Shown one piece after another: positions 47,982-55,525 of a stretch of 55,605 nucleotides of DNA. This stretch comes from an uncultured Bacteroidales bacterium (GTDB lineage: Bacteria > Bacteroidota > Bacteroidia > Bacteroidales > FEN-979), in assembly GCA_903845055.1 (NCBI GenBank), contig CAIMWF010000114.1, positions 1 to 55,605 of the forward strand, in the 5' to 3' direction. Positions within the stretch are counted from its first letter, which is position 1, and each line of letters begins with the position of its first letter. The translations under genes and the position numbers were made by a program. The notes below the pieces were generated by a model. That model had not been told where the DNA came from. It made no database searches and saw nothing but the letters and a program-made list of their open reading frames with translations.

Positions 47982-49325
47982 ATGAAAAAGATACTGATCC
48001 TGGGTTCGGGGCTAGTTGCAAAGCCCATCATCCAATACCTCCTTGCCGAAAACCACCGGGTCACGGTTGCGTCAAACACCCCCGACCGCTCCGATGCCAT
48101 GATTGCGGGACATGTCCACGGTGTCTCCCTTTTCTGGGAGGCGGGAGATGAACCTTCGCTCGACATTATGGTTTCAGAGCACGATATCGTGGTCAGCCTG
48201 CTGCCCTATGTATTCCATGTCATGGTGGCAGGGCATTGCATCGCACATAAAAAGGACCTGGTGACCTCCTCCTATGTCAAGCCGGAGATGCGCGCACTGG
48301 ATGCCGCGGCAAAAGAGGCAGGCATCATCCTGCTCAACGAAATGGGTCTCGACCCGGGCATTGATCACATGTCGGCTATGCGGATCATCGACCACGTTCA
48401 CGAACGCGAAGGCGCCATCCTTGAATTTTATTCGATCTGCGGCGCCCTGCCGGCCCCGGAAGCTGCCGGCAACCCGTTCCGGTACAAATTCTCATGGAGC
48501 CCGAAGGGGGTGGTCCTTGCCGGGAACAATGATGCCGTATACCTGAAACATGGCGAAATCGTGGAGGTTCCCACCCGCGATCTTTTTAAAAACCCGTTCC
48601 ATGTCGAATTCCCGGGAGTGGGCGACCTGGAGGTTTACCCCAACCGCGATTCCATTGCCTACAAGGAGATTTACGGCATACCCGAAGCCATGACCATGTT
48701 CAGGGGTACCTTCAGGTACCGCGGCTGGTGCGAAACACTCGACCTGATGAAGCAGCTATGCCTGATTTCTCCCGAAAAATATGACATGACCGGTATGACC
48801 TTCGCCGACATGGTATTGTACCAGGTAAAAGGTGGTAAATCGGCCCCGGGCACCGTAAGGCAGCAGGCGGCGAGGTTTGCAGGCATCGAGACCGGCAGTT
48901 ATGCCCTCGGCGCCATCAGCTGGCTGGGGTTGTTTGATGAGGTTCCCATGAATCGTACCGTGGATTCGACCTTCGAAGTGACCTCCGACCTGATGATTGA
49001 AAAAATGGCCCTGGGCCAGTCCGAACGCGACATGGTGGCCATGCAGCACACCTTCCTGGCTGCGTTTTCCGACGGCCGCAAAGAGGTGATCCGCTCCCGG
49101 ATGCTCGATTTCGGCACCCTCGACACCGACACCTCCATCGCACGCACCGTGGCCCTTCCCGCCGCCATCGGCGTGGAGTTGATCCTCAACGGACAGATCG
49201 CGGTCAAAGGGGTCCATGTTCCCGTAATTCCCGAAATCTACAACCCGGTACTCGACAAACTCGAAGCAATGGGTATCAAAATGGTCGAAGAATACGGCCT
49301 CCCTGCAACCGAAATGATAAAATAG
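47982..49325 (+). CDS. Saccharopine dehydrogenase (glutamate-forming)
   Basis: A 447-residue Rossmann enzyme. The dinucleotide loop ILGSGLVAKPIIQYLL opens the protein. The family middle shows LLPYVFHVMVAGHCIAHKKDLVTSSYVKPEMRAL and LNEMGLDPGIDHMSAMRIID, and the C-terminal catalytic domain has APEAAGNPFRYKFSWSPKGV. This is the wording of LYS9/C-terminal-AASS-type saccharopine dehydrogenase, which splits saccharopine into glutamate and aminoadipate semialdehyde. In animals and plants it is fused to LKR; here the two are separate genes 43 bp apart on the same strand. The next gene follows an octamer array. Confidence 0.92.
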   Translation: MKKILILGSGLVAKPIIQYLLAENHRVTVASNTPDRSDAMIAGHVHGVSLFWEAGDEPSLDIMVSEHDIVVSLLPYVFHVMVAGHCIAHKKDLVTSSYVKPEMRALDAAAKEAGIILLNEMGLDPGIDHMSAMRIIDHVHEREGAILEFYSICGALPAPEAAGNPFRYKFSWSPKGVVLAGNNDAVYLKHGEIVEVPTRDLFKNPFHVEFPGVGDLEVYPNRDSIAYKEIYGIPEAMTMFRGTFRYRGWCETLDLMKQLCLISPEKYDMTGMTFADMVLYQVKGGKSAPGTVRQQAARFAGIETGSYALGAISWLGLFDEVPMNRTVDSTFEVTSDLMIEKMALGQSERDMVAMQHTFLAAFSDGRKEVIRSRMLDFGTLDTDTSIARTVALPAAIGVELILNGQIAVKGVHVPVIPEIYNPVLDKLEAMGIKMVEEYGLPATEMIK

Positions 49326-49328
49326 CGT

Positions 49329-49424
49329 CAAATCCTCAAATTTCCACATTCTCAAATTCCCATATCCTCAAATCTTCAAATTTTCAAATTTTCAAATTCT
49401 CAAATTTCCACATCCTCAAATTCT
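49329..49424. repeat. CAAATYYY octamer array (12 units)
   Basis: Twelve consecutive 8-mers of consensus CAAATYYY (CAAATCCT, CAAATTTC, CACATTCT, CAAATTCC, CATATCCT, CAAATCTT and so on), filling most of the gap between saccharopine dehydrogenase and the TerB/DnaJ gene. It ends 9 bp before the next ATG. Confidence 0.85.
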
Positions 49425-49433
49425 TAATATTTT

Positions 49434-50321
49434 ATGGGAATCGGCGAAATCATCGTAATTGTCATTGTCATCATTGTTTTTTATTCTGTTTTCACCATGC
49501 GAAAAAAGCCTGCCGGCCAGGAAAAATCATCCGGAACGGATCCGGGCGCGGGACAGGACAGGACAACAGGAACTGGAAATCAAAGCAATGCCGAAACCCA
49601 CCGGAAAGCCGGCTATGCCAAATGGGTAGGAGGTGGCCTGGGTTGGGTTTTTGGCGGTCCGATCGGGGCCATCCTGGGGGTTGCCCTTGGAACGATGTTC
49701 GACGGGATGAACACGGGAACAATATCTTACCGGGGGACACCCCGCGGTGATTTTGCCATGAGCCTGCTGGTCCTTTCGGCAGCTGTGATGAAGGCCGATC
49801 AGAAGGTGGTAAAGGCCGAACTTGAATTTGTCCGGAATTTCTTCGTCAGCCAGTTCGGTTCTGAAGAGGGCGGCAGGCTGATTTCGATGCTGCGCGAAAT
49901 CCTGAAGCAGGATATCGATGTCAGGCAGGTAAGCATCCAGGTGGGCCAGTACACCGATTATGCCGTCAAACTTCAGTTGGTGCATTACCTTTTCGGCATC
50001 GCGGCGGCCGACGGACAATACCATCCCGACGAGGTCGCCATGATCGAATCAATTGCCTCCTACATGGGAATCCCTGCATCGGAGTTTGCCTCCATCAGGG
50101 CCATGTTCATGAAAAATGTCAACTGGGCCTATGATGTCCTGGAGATCACAACCGGGGCTACGGATGAAGAGGTTAAAAGGGCCTATCGTGAGATGGCTAA
50201 AAAGCATCATCCCGACAAGGTTGCCCATCTTGGCGATGACATCCGCCAGGCAGCCACGGCCAAGTTCCAGGAGATCAGCCTTGCCTGGGAGGAGATCAAA
50301 AAAAAGCGCGGGATCATCTGA
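49434..50321 (+). CDS. TerB-like / J-domain membrane protein (DjlA-like)
   Basis: A 295-residue protein with one N-terminal membrane segment (IIVIVIVIIVFYSVF), a glycine-rich segment (about 65-90, GGGLGWVFGGPIGAILGVALG), a TerB-like helical domain (about 105-220, FAMSLLVLSAAVMKADQKVVKAELEFV to HYLFGIAAADGQYHPDEVAMIESIA), and a C-terminal J-domain (about 230-295, VKRAYREMAKKHHPDKVAHL with the HPD tripeptide). This order is that of DjlA-type cochaperones, which stimulate DnaK ATPase at the membrane. No DnaK is in the window. The gap upstream is octamer repeats, and a hairpin follows downstream. Confidence 0.9.
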   Translation: MGIGEIIVIVIVIIVFYSVFTMRKKPAGQEKSSGTDPGAGQDRTTGTGNQSNAETHRKAGYAKWVGGGLGWVFGGPIGAILGVALGTMFDGMNTGTISYRGTPRGDFAMSLLVLSAAVMKADQKVVKAELEFVRNFFVSQFGSEEGGRLISMLREILKQDIDVRQVSIQVGQYTDYAVKLQLVHYLFGIAAADGQYHPDEVAMIESIASYMGIPASEFASIRAMFMKNVNWAYDVLEITTGATDEEVKRAYREMAKKHHPDKVAHLGDDIRQAATAKFQEISLAWEEIKKKRGII

Positions 50322-50348
50322 AAGAACCCTCCTTCCTGAAAAGGTGAA

Positions 50349-50372
50349 GGGCTGTAAGAGAACTTACAGCCC
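50349..50372. terminator. Perfect 10-bp hairpin between convergent genes
   Basis: GGGCTGTAAG, loop AGAA, CTTACAGCCC. It lies between the convergent TerB/DnaJ gene and the cupredoxin gene. There is no T-run on either side, so termination by this stem alone is uncertain. The rest of the 143-bp gap holds nothing else I recognise. Confidence 0.5.
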
Positions 50373-50464
50373 ATTCACTCAATCAACAAAAACAAAACAA
50401 ACAGACTTATCAACTTTTAATCAGTCATTGTCAAAACTGGGTTCCTTGCAGAGACCCCAGGTCT

Positions 50465-51601
50465 TTACCTGTTGACCACAAGCCGGCGTACCGCCGTTTT
50501 GCCGTCAGCTTCGCACCGGATAAAATAAATTCCCACAGGTGAATTGGTCAGGTCAAAGGAATACGCTCCCGACCCGGAATAATTTGCCGATGATATGTTT
50601 TTTCCCGAAATGTCGAGAATGGTCACCCTGATTTCACAGTCACTGAGATTCCCCACGTCCAGCCTGAACAGCCCGGTGGAAGGATTCGGGTATACCTGCA
50701 GCCGGGAAAGGGATTGTTCACTCACACCAACCGATGAAGCGGACTGCGTTACCGTTACCATTTGCTGCGGTAACCCGGTAACGGTCGTGGTAATGGTCGC
50801 CACCCTGACGACATTCAGCGGGTTGGCGGTATAGGTGGCCGTCAGAGTGCCGTTTCCGCTGCCGGAAGCGGGTACCGTGCACCAGTCAGCACTGCTTATC
50901 GATGTCCAGGTTGTATTTGATGTAACGGAAAAGGAGGTGGTACCGGCGGCGGATGTGACATTCTGGTTCGCCGGCCCGACGGTAAGAGTGGGTGCAGCTC
51001 CTGCCTGTGTCACCGTGACGGTCTGATCGGGTAAACCGGAAACAGTCACGGTAATGTTGGCGACGCGTTGCGTTACGGAGGTATTTACGGTATAATTCGC
51101 CGTGATTGTTCCGTTGTTGGTCCCGCCTGCATTGACGGTACACCAACCGGTGTTGCTGGTTGAAGTCCAGGATGAGTTGGAGGTCACTGTGAAGGTCGTT
51201 GAACCAGCGGTAGCAGTGACATTCCGGTTGGATGGGGTCACGGCCAGCGTCGGGACAAACCCGGAAGCGGTGAAGGTCGCGATCATTCCCATCGCCGCAT
51301 GCGGTGTACAAACATAGTTGTAAGTGCCTGCAACGGTAACAGGGTATTCATACGAAGTATTGGTGCTGTTGATTTGATGATCCCAGGGAGCAGCGCCTGC
51401 GGGTATTACGCCCGAAGTGGTTGTGTGCGAACCGGCGCTCCAGACCCATCTCATGGTATCGCCTACTGAAACATTCAGGGATGACGGATTGAAAAAATAA
51501 TTTCCAACGGTTACCACATGTTTTACGGCGAATGACGATATGCTGATGAACAGCACTAAAGACATGACAAGTGGTGCTATGAACAGGGTAGACTTTTTCA
51601 T
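50465..51601 (-). CDS. T9SS-exported cupredoxin/BACON protein
   Basis: A 378-residue secreted protein. Start at 51601 gives a signal peptide (MKKSTLFIAPLVMSLVLFIS, ending near SSFA); the upstream ATG at 51652 is not chosen. The mature N-terminus is a plastocyanin-like domain with the type-1 copper ligands in order: His59 in SHTTTS, Cys98 and His101 in YVCTPH, and Met106. Two BACON-like repeats follow (about 115-200 and 202-285, each with TSNSSWTST/TSNTTWTSI and a GLPDQTVTV/GLPQQMVTV end). The last ~80 residues (LQVYPNPSTGLFRLDV to AVRRLVVNR) are a T9SS type-A sorting domain. A surface or released copper protein with a possible electron-transfer or binding role is inferred. The nearby metal cluster at 28-31 kb may be related. 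Confidence 0.92.
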   Translation of the reverse strand: MKKSTLFIAPLVMSLVLFISISSFAVKHVVTVGNYFFNPSSLNVSVGDTMRWVWSAGSHTTTSGVIPAGAAPWDHQINSTNTSYEYPVTVAGTYNYVCTPHAAMGMIATFTASGFVPTLAVTPSNRNVTATAGSTTFTVTSNSSWTSTSNTGWCTVNAGGTNNGTITANYTVNTSVTQRVANITVTVSGLPDQTVTVTQAGAAPTLTVGPANQNVTSAAGTTSFSVTSNTTWTSISSADWCTVPASGSGNGTLTATYTANPLNVVRVATITTTVTGLPQQMVTVTQSASSVGVSEQSLSRLQVYPNPSTGLFRLDVGNLSDCEIRVTILDISGKNISSANYSGSGAYSFDLTNSPVGIYFIRCEADGKTAVRRLVVNR

Positions 51602-51649
51602 AATGTTAGATGAATATATAAAGTAAATTATAATGAGACTAAATAAGCG

Positions 51650-51657
51650 CAAATATA
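51650..51657 (-). promoter_or_regulatory. -7 box for the cupredoxin gene (TATATTTG)
   Basis: Minus-strand TATATTTG followed by CG, a perfect match to TAnnTTTG, about 48 bp before the ATG at 51601. It supports the start at 51601 over that at 51652. Confidence 0.45.
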
Positions 51658-51779
51658 CAACAATATTCCTGCGGTGTCAAGGGTGTTTGGAAATATTTTT
51701 TGCATGGATGGAATGTTGATCTGAAGTGCCCGTCGGCCATTGCGCTGAGGGTGCCGGGCTCATTGTTCACGAAATAGTT

Positions 51780-51787
51780 TATTTTTG
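51780..51787 (+). promoter_or_regulatory. -7 box for the GH29 gene (TATTTTTG)
   Basis: TATTTTTG, a perfect TAnnTTTG match, 17 bp before the fucosidase ATG. A TTG at 51763-51765 is somewhat too close (14 bp) for a standard -33. Confidence 0.45.
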
Positions 51788-51804
51788 AAGATAAATATTC
51801 ACTT

Positions 51805-53196
51805 ATGAAGCGATTGTATCTGTTATTACTTTTCCAGGCGCTGCTTGGAACCGGCCGCGGATGGGCCCAGGAGGCTGCAGGAAAGCCGGCCGAAATGGAA
51901 ACCGACCCGGTGATCCTTGCGAAGATCGGGCAGTGGCAGGATCTTAAATTCGGACTGCTGATGCATTGGGGCACCTACAGCCAGTGGGGCATCGTCGAAT
52001 CCTGGTCCCTCTGTTCGGAAGATGAGGACTGGTGCAGGCGTAAAAGCAAAAATTATGTGGATTACTGCCGTGAATACACTGCGCTGAAGAGCACCTTCAA
52101 CCCTGTGAAGTTTGACCCTGAAAAATGGGCCGCCGCTGCAAGGTATGCCGGTATGAAGTATGTGATCTTCACCACGAAGCACCACGATGGTTTTTGCATG
52201 TTCGACACGAAACAGACCGATTACCGTATCACCGATCCCGGTTGCCCTTTTCATACAAATCCAAAGGCCAACGTGGCCCTGGAGATATTTAACGCATTCA
52301 GGGAAAAGGGTTTCTGGACGGGGGCCTATTTTTCAAAACCCGACTGGCACTGCAACGACTACTGGGCGGAGGAATGGGCCACGCCGAACCGGAATGTCAA
52401 CTACAGTATCGCAAAATACCCGCAGCGATGGCAGAAGTACTGCGATTTTACCTATAACCAGATCAAAGAATTGATGAACGCGTACGGGAAAGTTGACATT
52501 CTCTGGCTCGACGGCGGTTGGGTGGACCCAAAGAACGGCCAGGATATCAATATGCCTGAAATTGCAGCGATGGCCCGCGGCTACCAGCGCGACCTGCTTA
52601 TCGTCGACCGAACCGTGACTGGCAAATACGAGAATTACCGCACCCCCGAACAGCAGATCCCCGACAAATTGCTTGATTATCCCTGGGAAACCTGTATGAC
52701 CATGGCAACCTCCTGGTCGTATGTCCCGGGTGATATTTACAAACCCACCAACAAGATCATCCACATGCTGGTGGATATCGTGTGCAAGGGCGGAAATTAC
52801 CTGCTCAACATCGGGCCCTCTCCCGAAGGAGAATGGGCCGACACCGCTTACGCTCGTCTCCGTGAGATCGGCAACTGGATGTCGGTCAACGGCGTTGCGA
52901 TCTATGGCTCACGGCCGGTTGAACCTTATAAGTCAGGGAAGGTTTGCTTCACACAGGGAAAGGACGGGACTGTTTATGCCATCTACCTCGCCGAACCCGG
53001 GGAAACGCTCATGCCTGCCGCGATTACGGTCAATGGAGTGAAGTTTCCCAAAGGATCATCCGTCGGCCTGCTTGGCAGTAAGACATTTTTGAAATGGAGG
53101 GAGGCGCCAAACGGGTCGATGCTGATCACCATCCCTGCGGGTTTGCGGAAAAAGCCTCCCTGCAGCCATGCCTGGTGCTTCATGATCAAAAAGTAA
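51805..53196 (+). CDS. Alpha-L-fucosidase, GH29
   Basis: A 463-residue exo-glycosidase cleaving terminal alpha-fucose. The signal peptide is about 1-21 (ending GRGWAQ). The catalytic domain has KFGLLMHWGTYSQWG (typical of GH29), WAAAARYAGMKYVIFTTKHHDGFCMF, and the nucleophile Asp236 in DILWLDGGW. A sheet-rich C-terminal region follows from about residue 375. The general acid/base is not clear, which is common in this family. It has its own promoter and no sugar transporter or SusCD pair nearby. It ends in a repeat-filled 230-bp gap. Confidence 0.94.
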   Translation: MKRLYLLLLFQALLGTGRGWAQEAAGKPAEMETDPVILAKIGQWQDLKFGLLMHWGTYSQWGIVESWSLCSEDEDWCRRKSKNYVDYCREYTALKSTFNPVKFDPEKWAAAARYAGMKYVIFTTKHHDGFCMFDTKQTDYRITDPGCPFHTNPKANVALEIFNAFREKGFWTGAYFSKPDWHCNDYWAEEWATPNRNVNYSIAKYPQRWQKYCDFTYNQIKELMNAYGKVDILWLDGGWVDPKNGQDINMPEIAAMARGYQRDLLIVDRTVTGKYENYRTPEQQIPDKLLDYPWETCMTMATSWSYVPGDIYKPTNKIIHMLVDIVCKGGNYLLNIGPSPEGEWADTAYARLREIGNWMSVNGVAIYGSRPVEPYKSGKVCFTQGKDGTVYAIYLAEPGETLMPAAITVNGVKFPKGSSVGLLGSKTFLKWREAPNGSMLITIPAGLRKKPPCSHAWCFMIKK

Positions 53197-53305
53197 TTTC
53201 TGCTTCTTAATTTGTAATCATTTCAACTTGAAATTGCGGGCTAAATCGATTCTCATCCTGCTGAGTGATTCCTCCAGGGTTCCCATTGTTCAGCAGTAAT
53301 TTTTG

Positions 53306-53361
53306 ACGAATTACGAATTACTATTTACGAATGACAAATGACGAATGATGGTTGACGGATT
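53306..53361. repeat. 7-bp repeat array (ACGAATK family, 8 units)
   Basis: Eight consecutive 7-mers: ACGAATT, ACGAATT, ACTATTT, ACGAATG, ACAAATG, ACGAATG, ATGGTTG, ACGGATT. It lies in the convergent gap between the GH29 and Porin_10 genes. Confidence 0.8.
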
Positions 53362-53373
53362 ATTAGCACTTTA

Positions 53374-53408
53374 CAATCGTAAATCGTAAATCGTAAATCG
53401 TAATTTCA
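53374..53408. repeat. 7-bp repeat array (AAATCGT family, 5 units)
   Basis: CAATCGT, three AAATCGT, then AATTTCA, with CACTCGTCATT following at 53414. The unit order is the same as at 10785-10805. It is the reverse complement of the GATTTAC array at 8516. Confidence 0.8.
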
Positions 53409-53426
53409 TTTGCCACTCGTCATTTC

Positions 53427-55427
53427 TTAATCATGAAACCTCCATGCGATGCCGAACTTAAAGGCCGCATCCTGCATGGGGTAGGTGGGGGTTGTATAAT
53501 AATCGCGGGTCATGAAACCTGCATTGTAATGGGTATAGGCAACAAAGAACCGGGCCCGCTGGATTTTCAGGTTGATGAATACATCCATATACAGGTAATT
53601 GCCGATCTCCCGGCGGTCCTGCAGGTAAAACGACCGGATGGCGGGATTGTAGTTGTCGGCGTAATAGGAGGAGTTATAGAAAAAGGTCAGACCGGGCTGC
53701 AACACTGCAGCCCCGTGAAAAAGGGGCTGGGTCAGGTAGAATGCGACGTTCCCCATGAATGCCGGCAGCCGCAGCACGGTGGTTCCCTGGACAGTCTGGT
53801 AAGCAAGTTGCGCCTTGATCTTGATCACGGAGATATCAAGATTTGTATTGAGGTAAACGATCATATGCTCGAAGCCTTTGGTGAATTGCCGTGGCTGTGA
53901 GCTGGTATCAAGATAAACGAAGTTGGTGATCCGGCTGAGATTGACCCCGGTTTCAAGAAACTTCCAGGCAAAGTTGAATCCTGCGGAGAGGATTCCCTGT
54001 TTCTGCCAGGTGGTATCCCAGTGAAAGCTGTTCCCGCTGTAATGTTCATAGAACCACCCCGGTTTCTGGTAGATATAATTGGCTGTAATGGTGATGGTTC
54101 CCAGGTTCCTTTCCTGGCTGCCCAGGATGGAGGTGAGTTTGACCCTCAGGCTTTTATCCCCCTCGTTGTAGCTTCCGAGCACATAATCGCCGCGACCCTG
54201 GAGCTTCAGGCTCGGGAAGGGGGTGAAATCAATCTCCGCATGGGGGATAAACTGGTTGAAAAGATTGGTGACGCCATGGAGGACCACTTTGCTGTACTGG
54301 TTCCGGATGCCGGCTTCCAGTTGGACGACCCTGAGCCTGTTTTTCGGGTTGAAGGTAGGGTTTGACCAGGTGAGTTCATTGATGATCTTCGAATTGACGA
54401 CGGAGTCGTAGGTACGAACGGTATCCAGCACCGGCTTCGGATAAAACCCGCTGTCGGGCATGTTGTCGATATAGTTCTGCGACTGGCGGTCGTATTGGAA
54501 GGTATAAGTCAGACGTCCCAGTTCGAACCTTCTCCGGTTATTGAATGATGTGTCCTTTTCATTCCGCGGATGGCGGCTCAGGTTGAAGTAGTGTTTCATG
54601 AAGAAACCGGTCTCCCTGATATTGTTCTGTGCCGATTGGAGGTAGACCGGGATTACCTGGCGGTTGCTCTCGGTGTTGTTCTCGAATTCAAATTCATGTT
54701 GGATGCCGCCGTTTTCAAAGTTTTTCAACCGGTTGATGGTAAAGTTTGCGATGACCCCGTAGCGTTTGTTTTTGGTGAAGTATTGGGAGGTCACCACGAA
54801 ATTGATGAGGTTGGTGCGTTGCCTCACGTAGGCCCCCGGGGCATTGGTGGTTCTGAAATCGAAGCCGATGTTGAAGCTCCTGTAGATGTTGCGGCTGAAT
54901 ACGGCGTGGAAATTCTGCTCTTTCTTGGCTCCCTGGGTATAGGTAATCTCCGAGTAGGTTTTATAGACCCGGTAATATTTGACGCTGTCGCTCTGGTAGA
55001 GGTAGGGATCGAGGGAATGGATGCCGTAATCGAAGCCATTTTCACGCAGGAAAGGGTAGGGGGAGAGCGGCCTGGAGCTCTGGCCGAAGTTTCCCATCGT
55101 GGCGAAAAAATGCGAGTTGCGGTAAAGCTGGTCATAATTCTCGAAGCCGGTGATGGCGGTATCGTTTGGATAGAGTTTCAGGGCACCGAGTTTTTCGAAA
55201 TCGCTGTAGAAGTAGGAAACGGAGGTTGAGTCGCGGTGTTTCCTGATTGAATCGATGGTGATCCTGTTCAGCCTGGTGCGTTCAATGGCGATGGCAGCTT
55301 TCCGTTGGGCTGCGGTATCGGGTTTAACGACCCTTACGGAATCGTGTGCCTGGGAGAAACCGTTGATGGAGAGACCCAGCAGGAGCAGGAGAAGGTAAAG
55401 AGGGAGGTGACGGAAATCAGGTTGCAT
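53427..55427 (-). CDS. Putative outer-membrane porin (Porin_10 type)
   Basis: A 666-residue beta-barrel of the Bacteroidetes putative-porin family. A signal peptide (to about 25, GLSINGFSQA) is followed by a basic region and then FYSDFEKLGALKLYPNDTAITGFENYDQLYRNSHFFATMGNFGQSSRPL, which is typical of the family start. Many amphipathic strands follow with a preponderance of Tyr/Phe, ending in PMQDAAFKFGIAWRFHD with a terminal aromatic. Substrate unknown. It lies downstream of the 5S terminator on the same strand; a TAATTTTA box (55450-55457, one mismatch) may be its promoter. It converges on the GH29 gene across the heptamer arrays. Confidence 0.88.
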   Translation of the reverse strand: MQPDFRHLPLYLLLLLLGLSINGFSQAHDSVRVVKPDTAAQRKAAIAIERTRLNRITIDSIRKHRDSTSVSYFYSDFEKLGALKLYPNDTAITGFENYDQLYRNSHFFATMGNFGQSSRPLSPYPFLRENGFDYGIHSLDPYLYQSDSVKYYRVYKTYSEITYTQGAKKEQNFHAVFSRNIYRSFNIGFDFRTTNAPGAYVRQRTNLINFVVTSQYFTKNKRYGVIANFTINRLKNFENGGIQHEFEFENNTESNRQVIPVYLQSAQNNIRETGFFMKHYFNLSRHPRNEKDTSFNNRRRFELGRLTYTFQYDRQSQNYIDNMPDSGFYPKPVLDTVRTYDSVVNSKIINELTWSNPTFNPKNRLRVVQLEAGIRNQYSKVVLHGVTNLFNQFIPHAEIDFTPFPSLKLQGRGDYVLGSYNEGDKSLRVKLTSILGSQERNLGTITITANYIYQKPGWFYEHYSGNSFHWDTTWQKQGILSAGFNFAWKFLETGVNLSRITNFVYLDTSSQPRQFTKGFEHMIVYLNTNLDISVIKIKAQLAYQTVQGTTVLRLPAFMGNVAFYLTQPLFHGAAVLQPGLTFFYNSSYYADNYNPAIRSFYLQDRREIGNYLYMDVFINLKIQRARFFVAYTHYNAGFMTRDYYTTPTYPMQDAAFKFGIAWRFHD

Positions 55428-55449
55428 CCGGGGGGTCGCTATTTGAGTA

Positions 55450-55457
55450 TAAAATTA
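55450..55457 (-). promoter_or_regulatory. -7-like box for the porin gene (TAATTTTA)
   Basis: Minus-strand TAATTTTA, one base off TAnnTTTG, 22 bp before the porin start. The malic enzyme promoter at 20304 has the same 8-mer. Confidence 0.3.
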
Positions 55458-55491
55458 CGAAAAAAGGCGGTAGCGGGAGGGAAGAGGGCAA

Positions 55492-55522
55492 AAAAAAACC
55501 CAGCGGTTAGGCTGGGTTTAAA
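55492..55522 (-). terminator. Terminator after the 5S rRNA gene
   Basis: On the minus strand: AAACCCAGC, loop CTAACC, GCTGGGTTT, then a run of T. It directly follows the 5S rRNA 3' end and probably ends the rRNA operon. Confidence 0.88.
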
Positions 55523-55525
55523 AAA

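Noticed and set aside
1-53424. CRISPR array among the repeats
   Set aside because: The units are 7-9 bp and contiguous with no spacers, and no cas genes are present.
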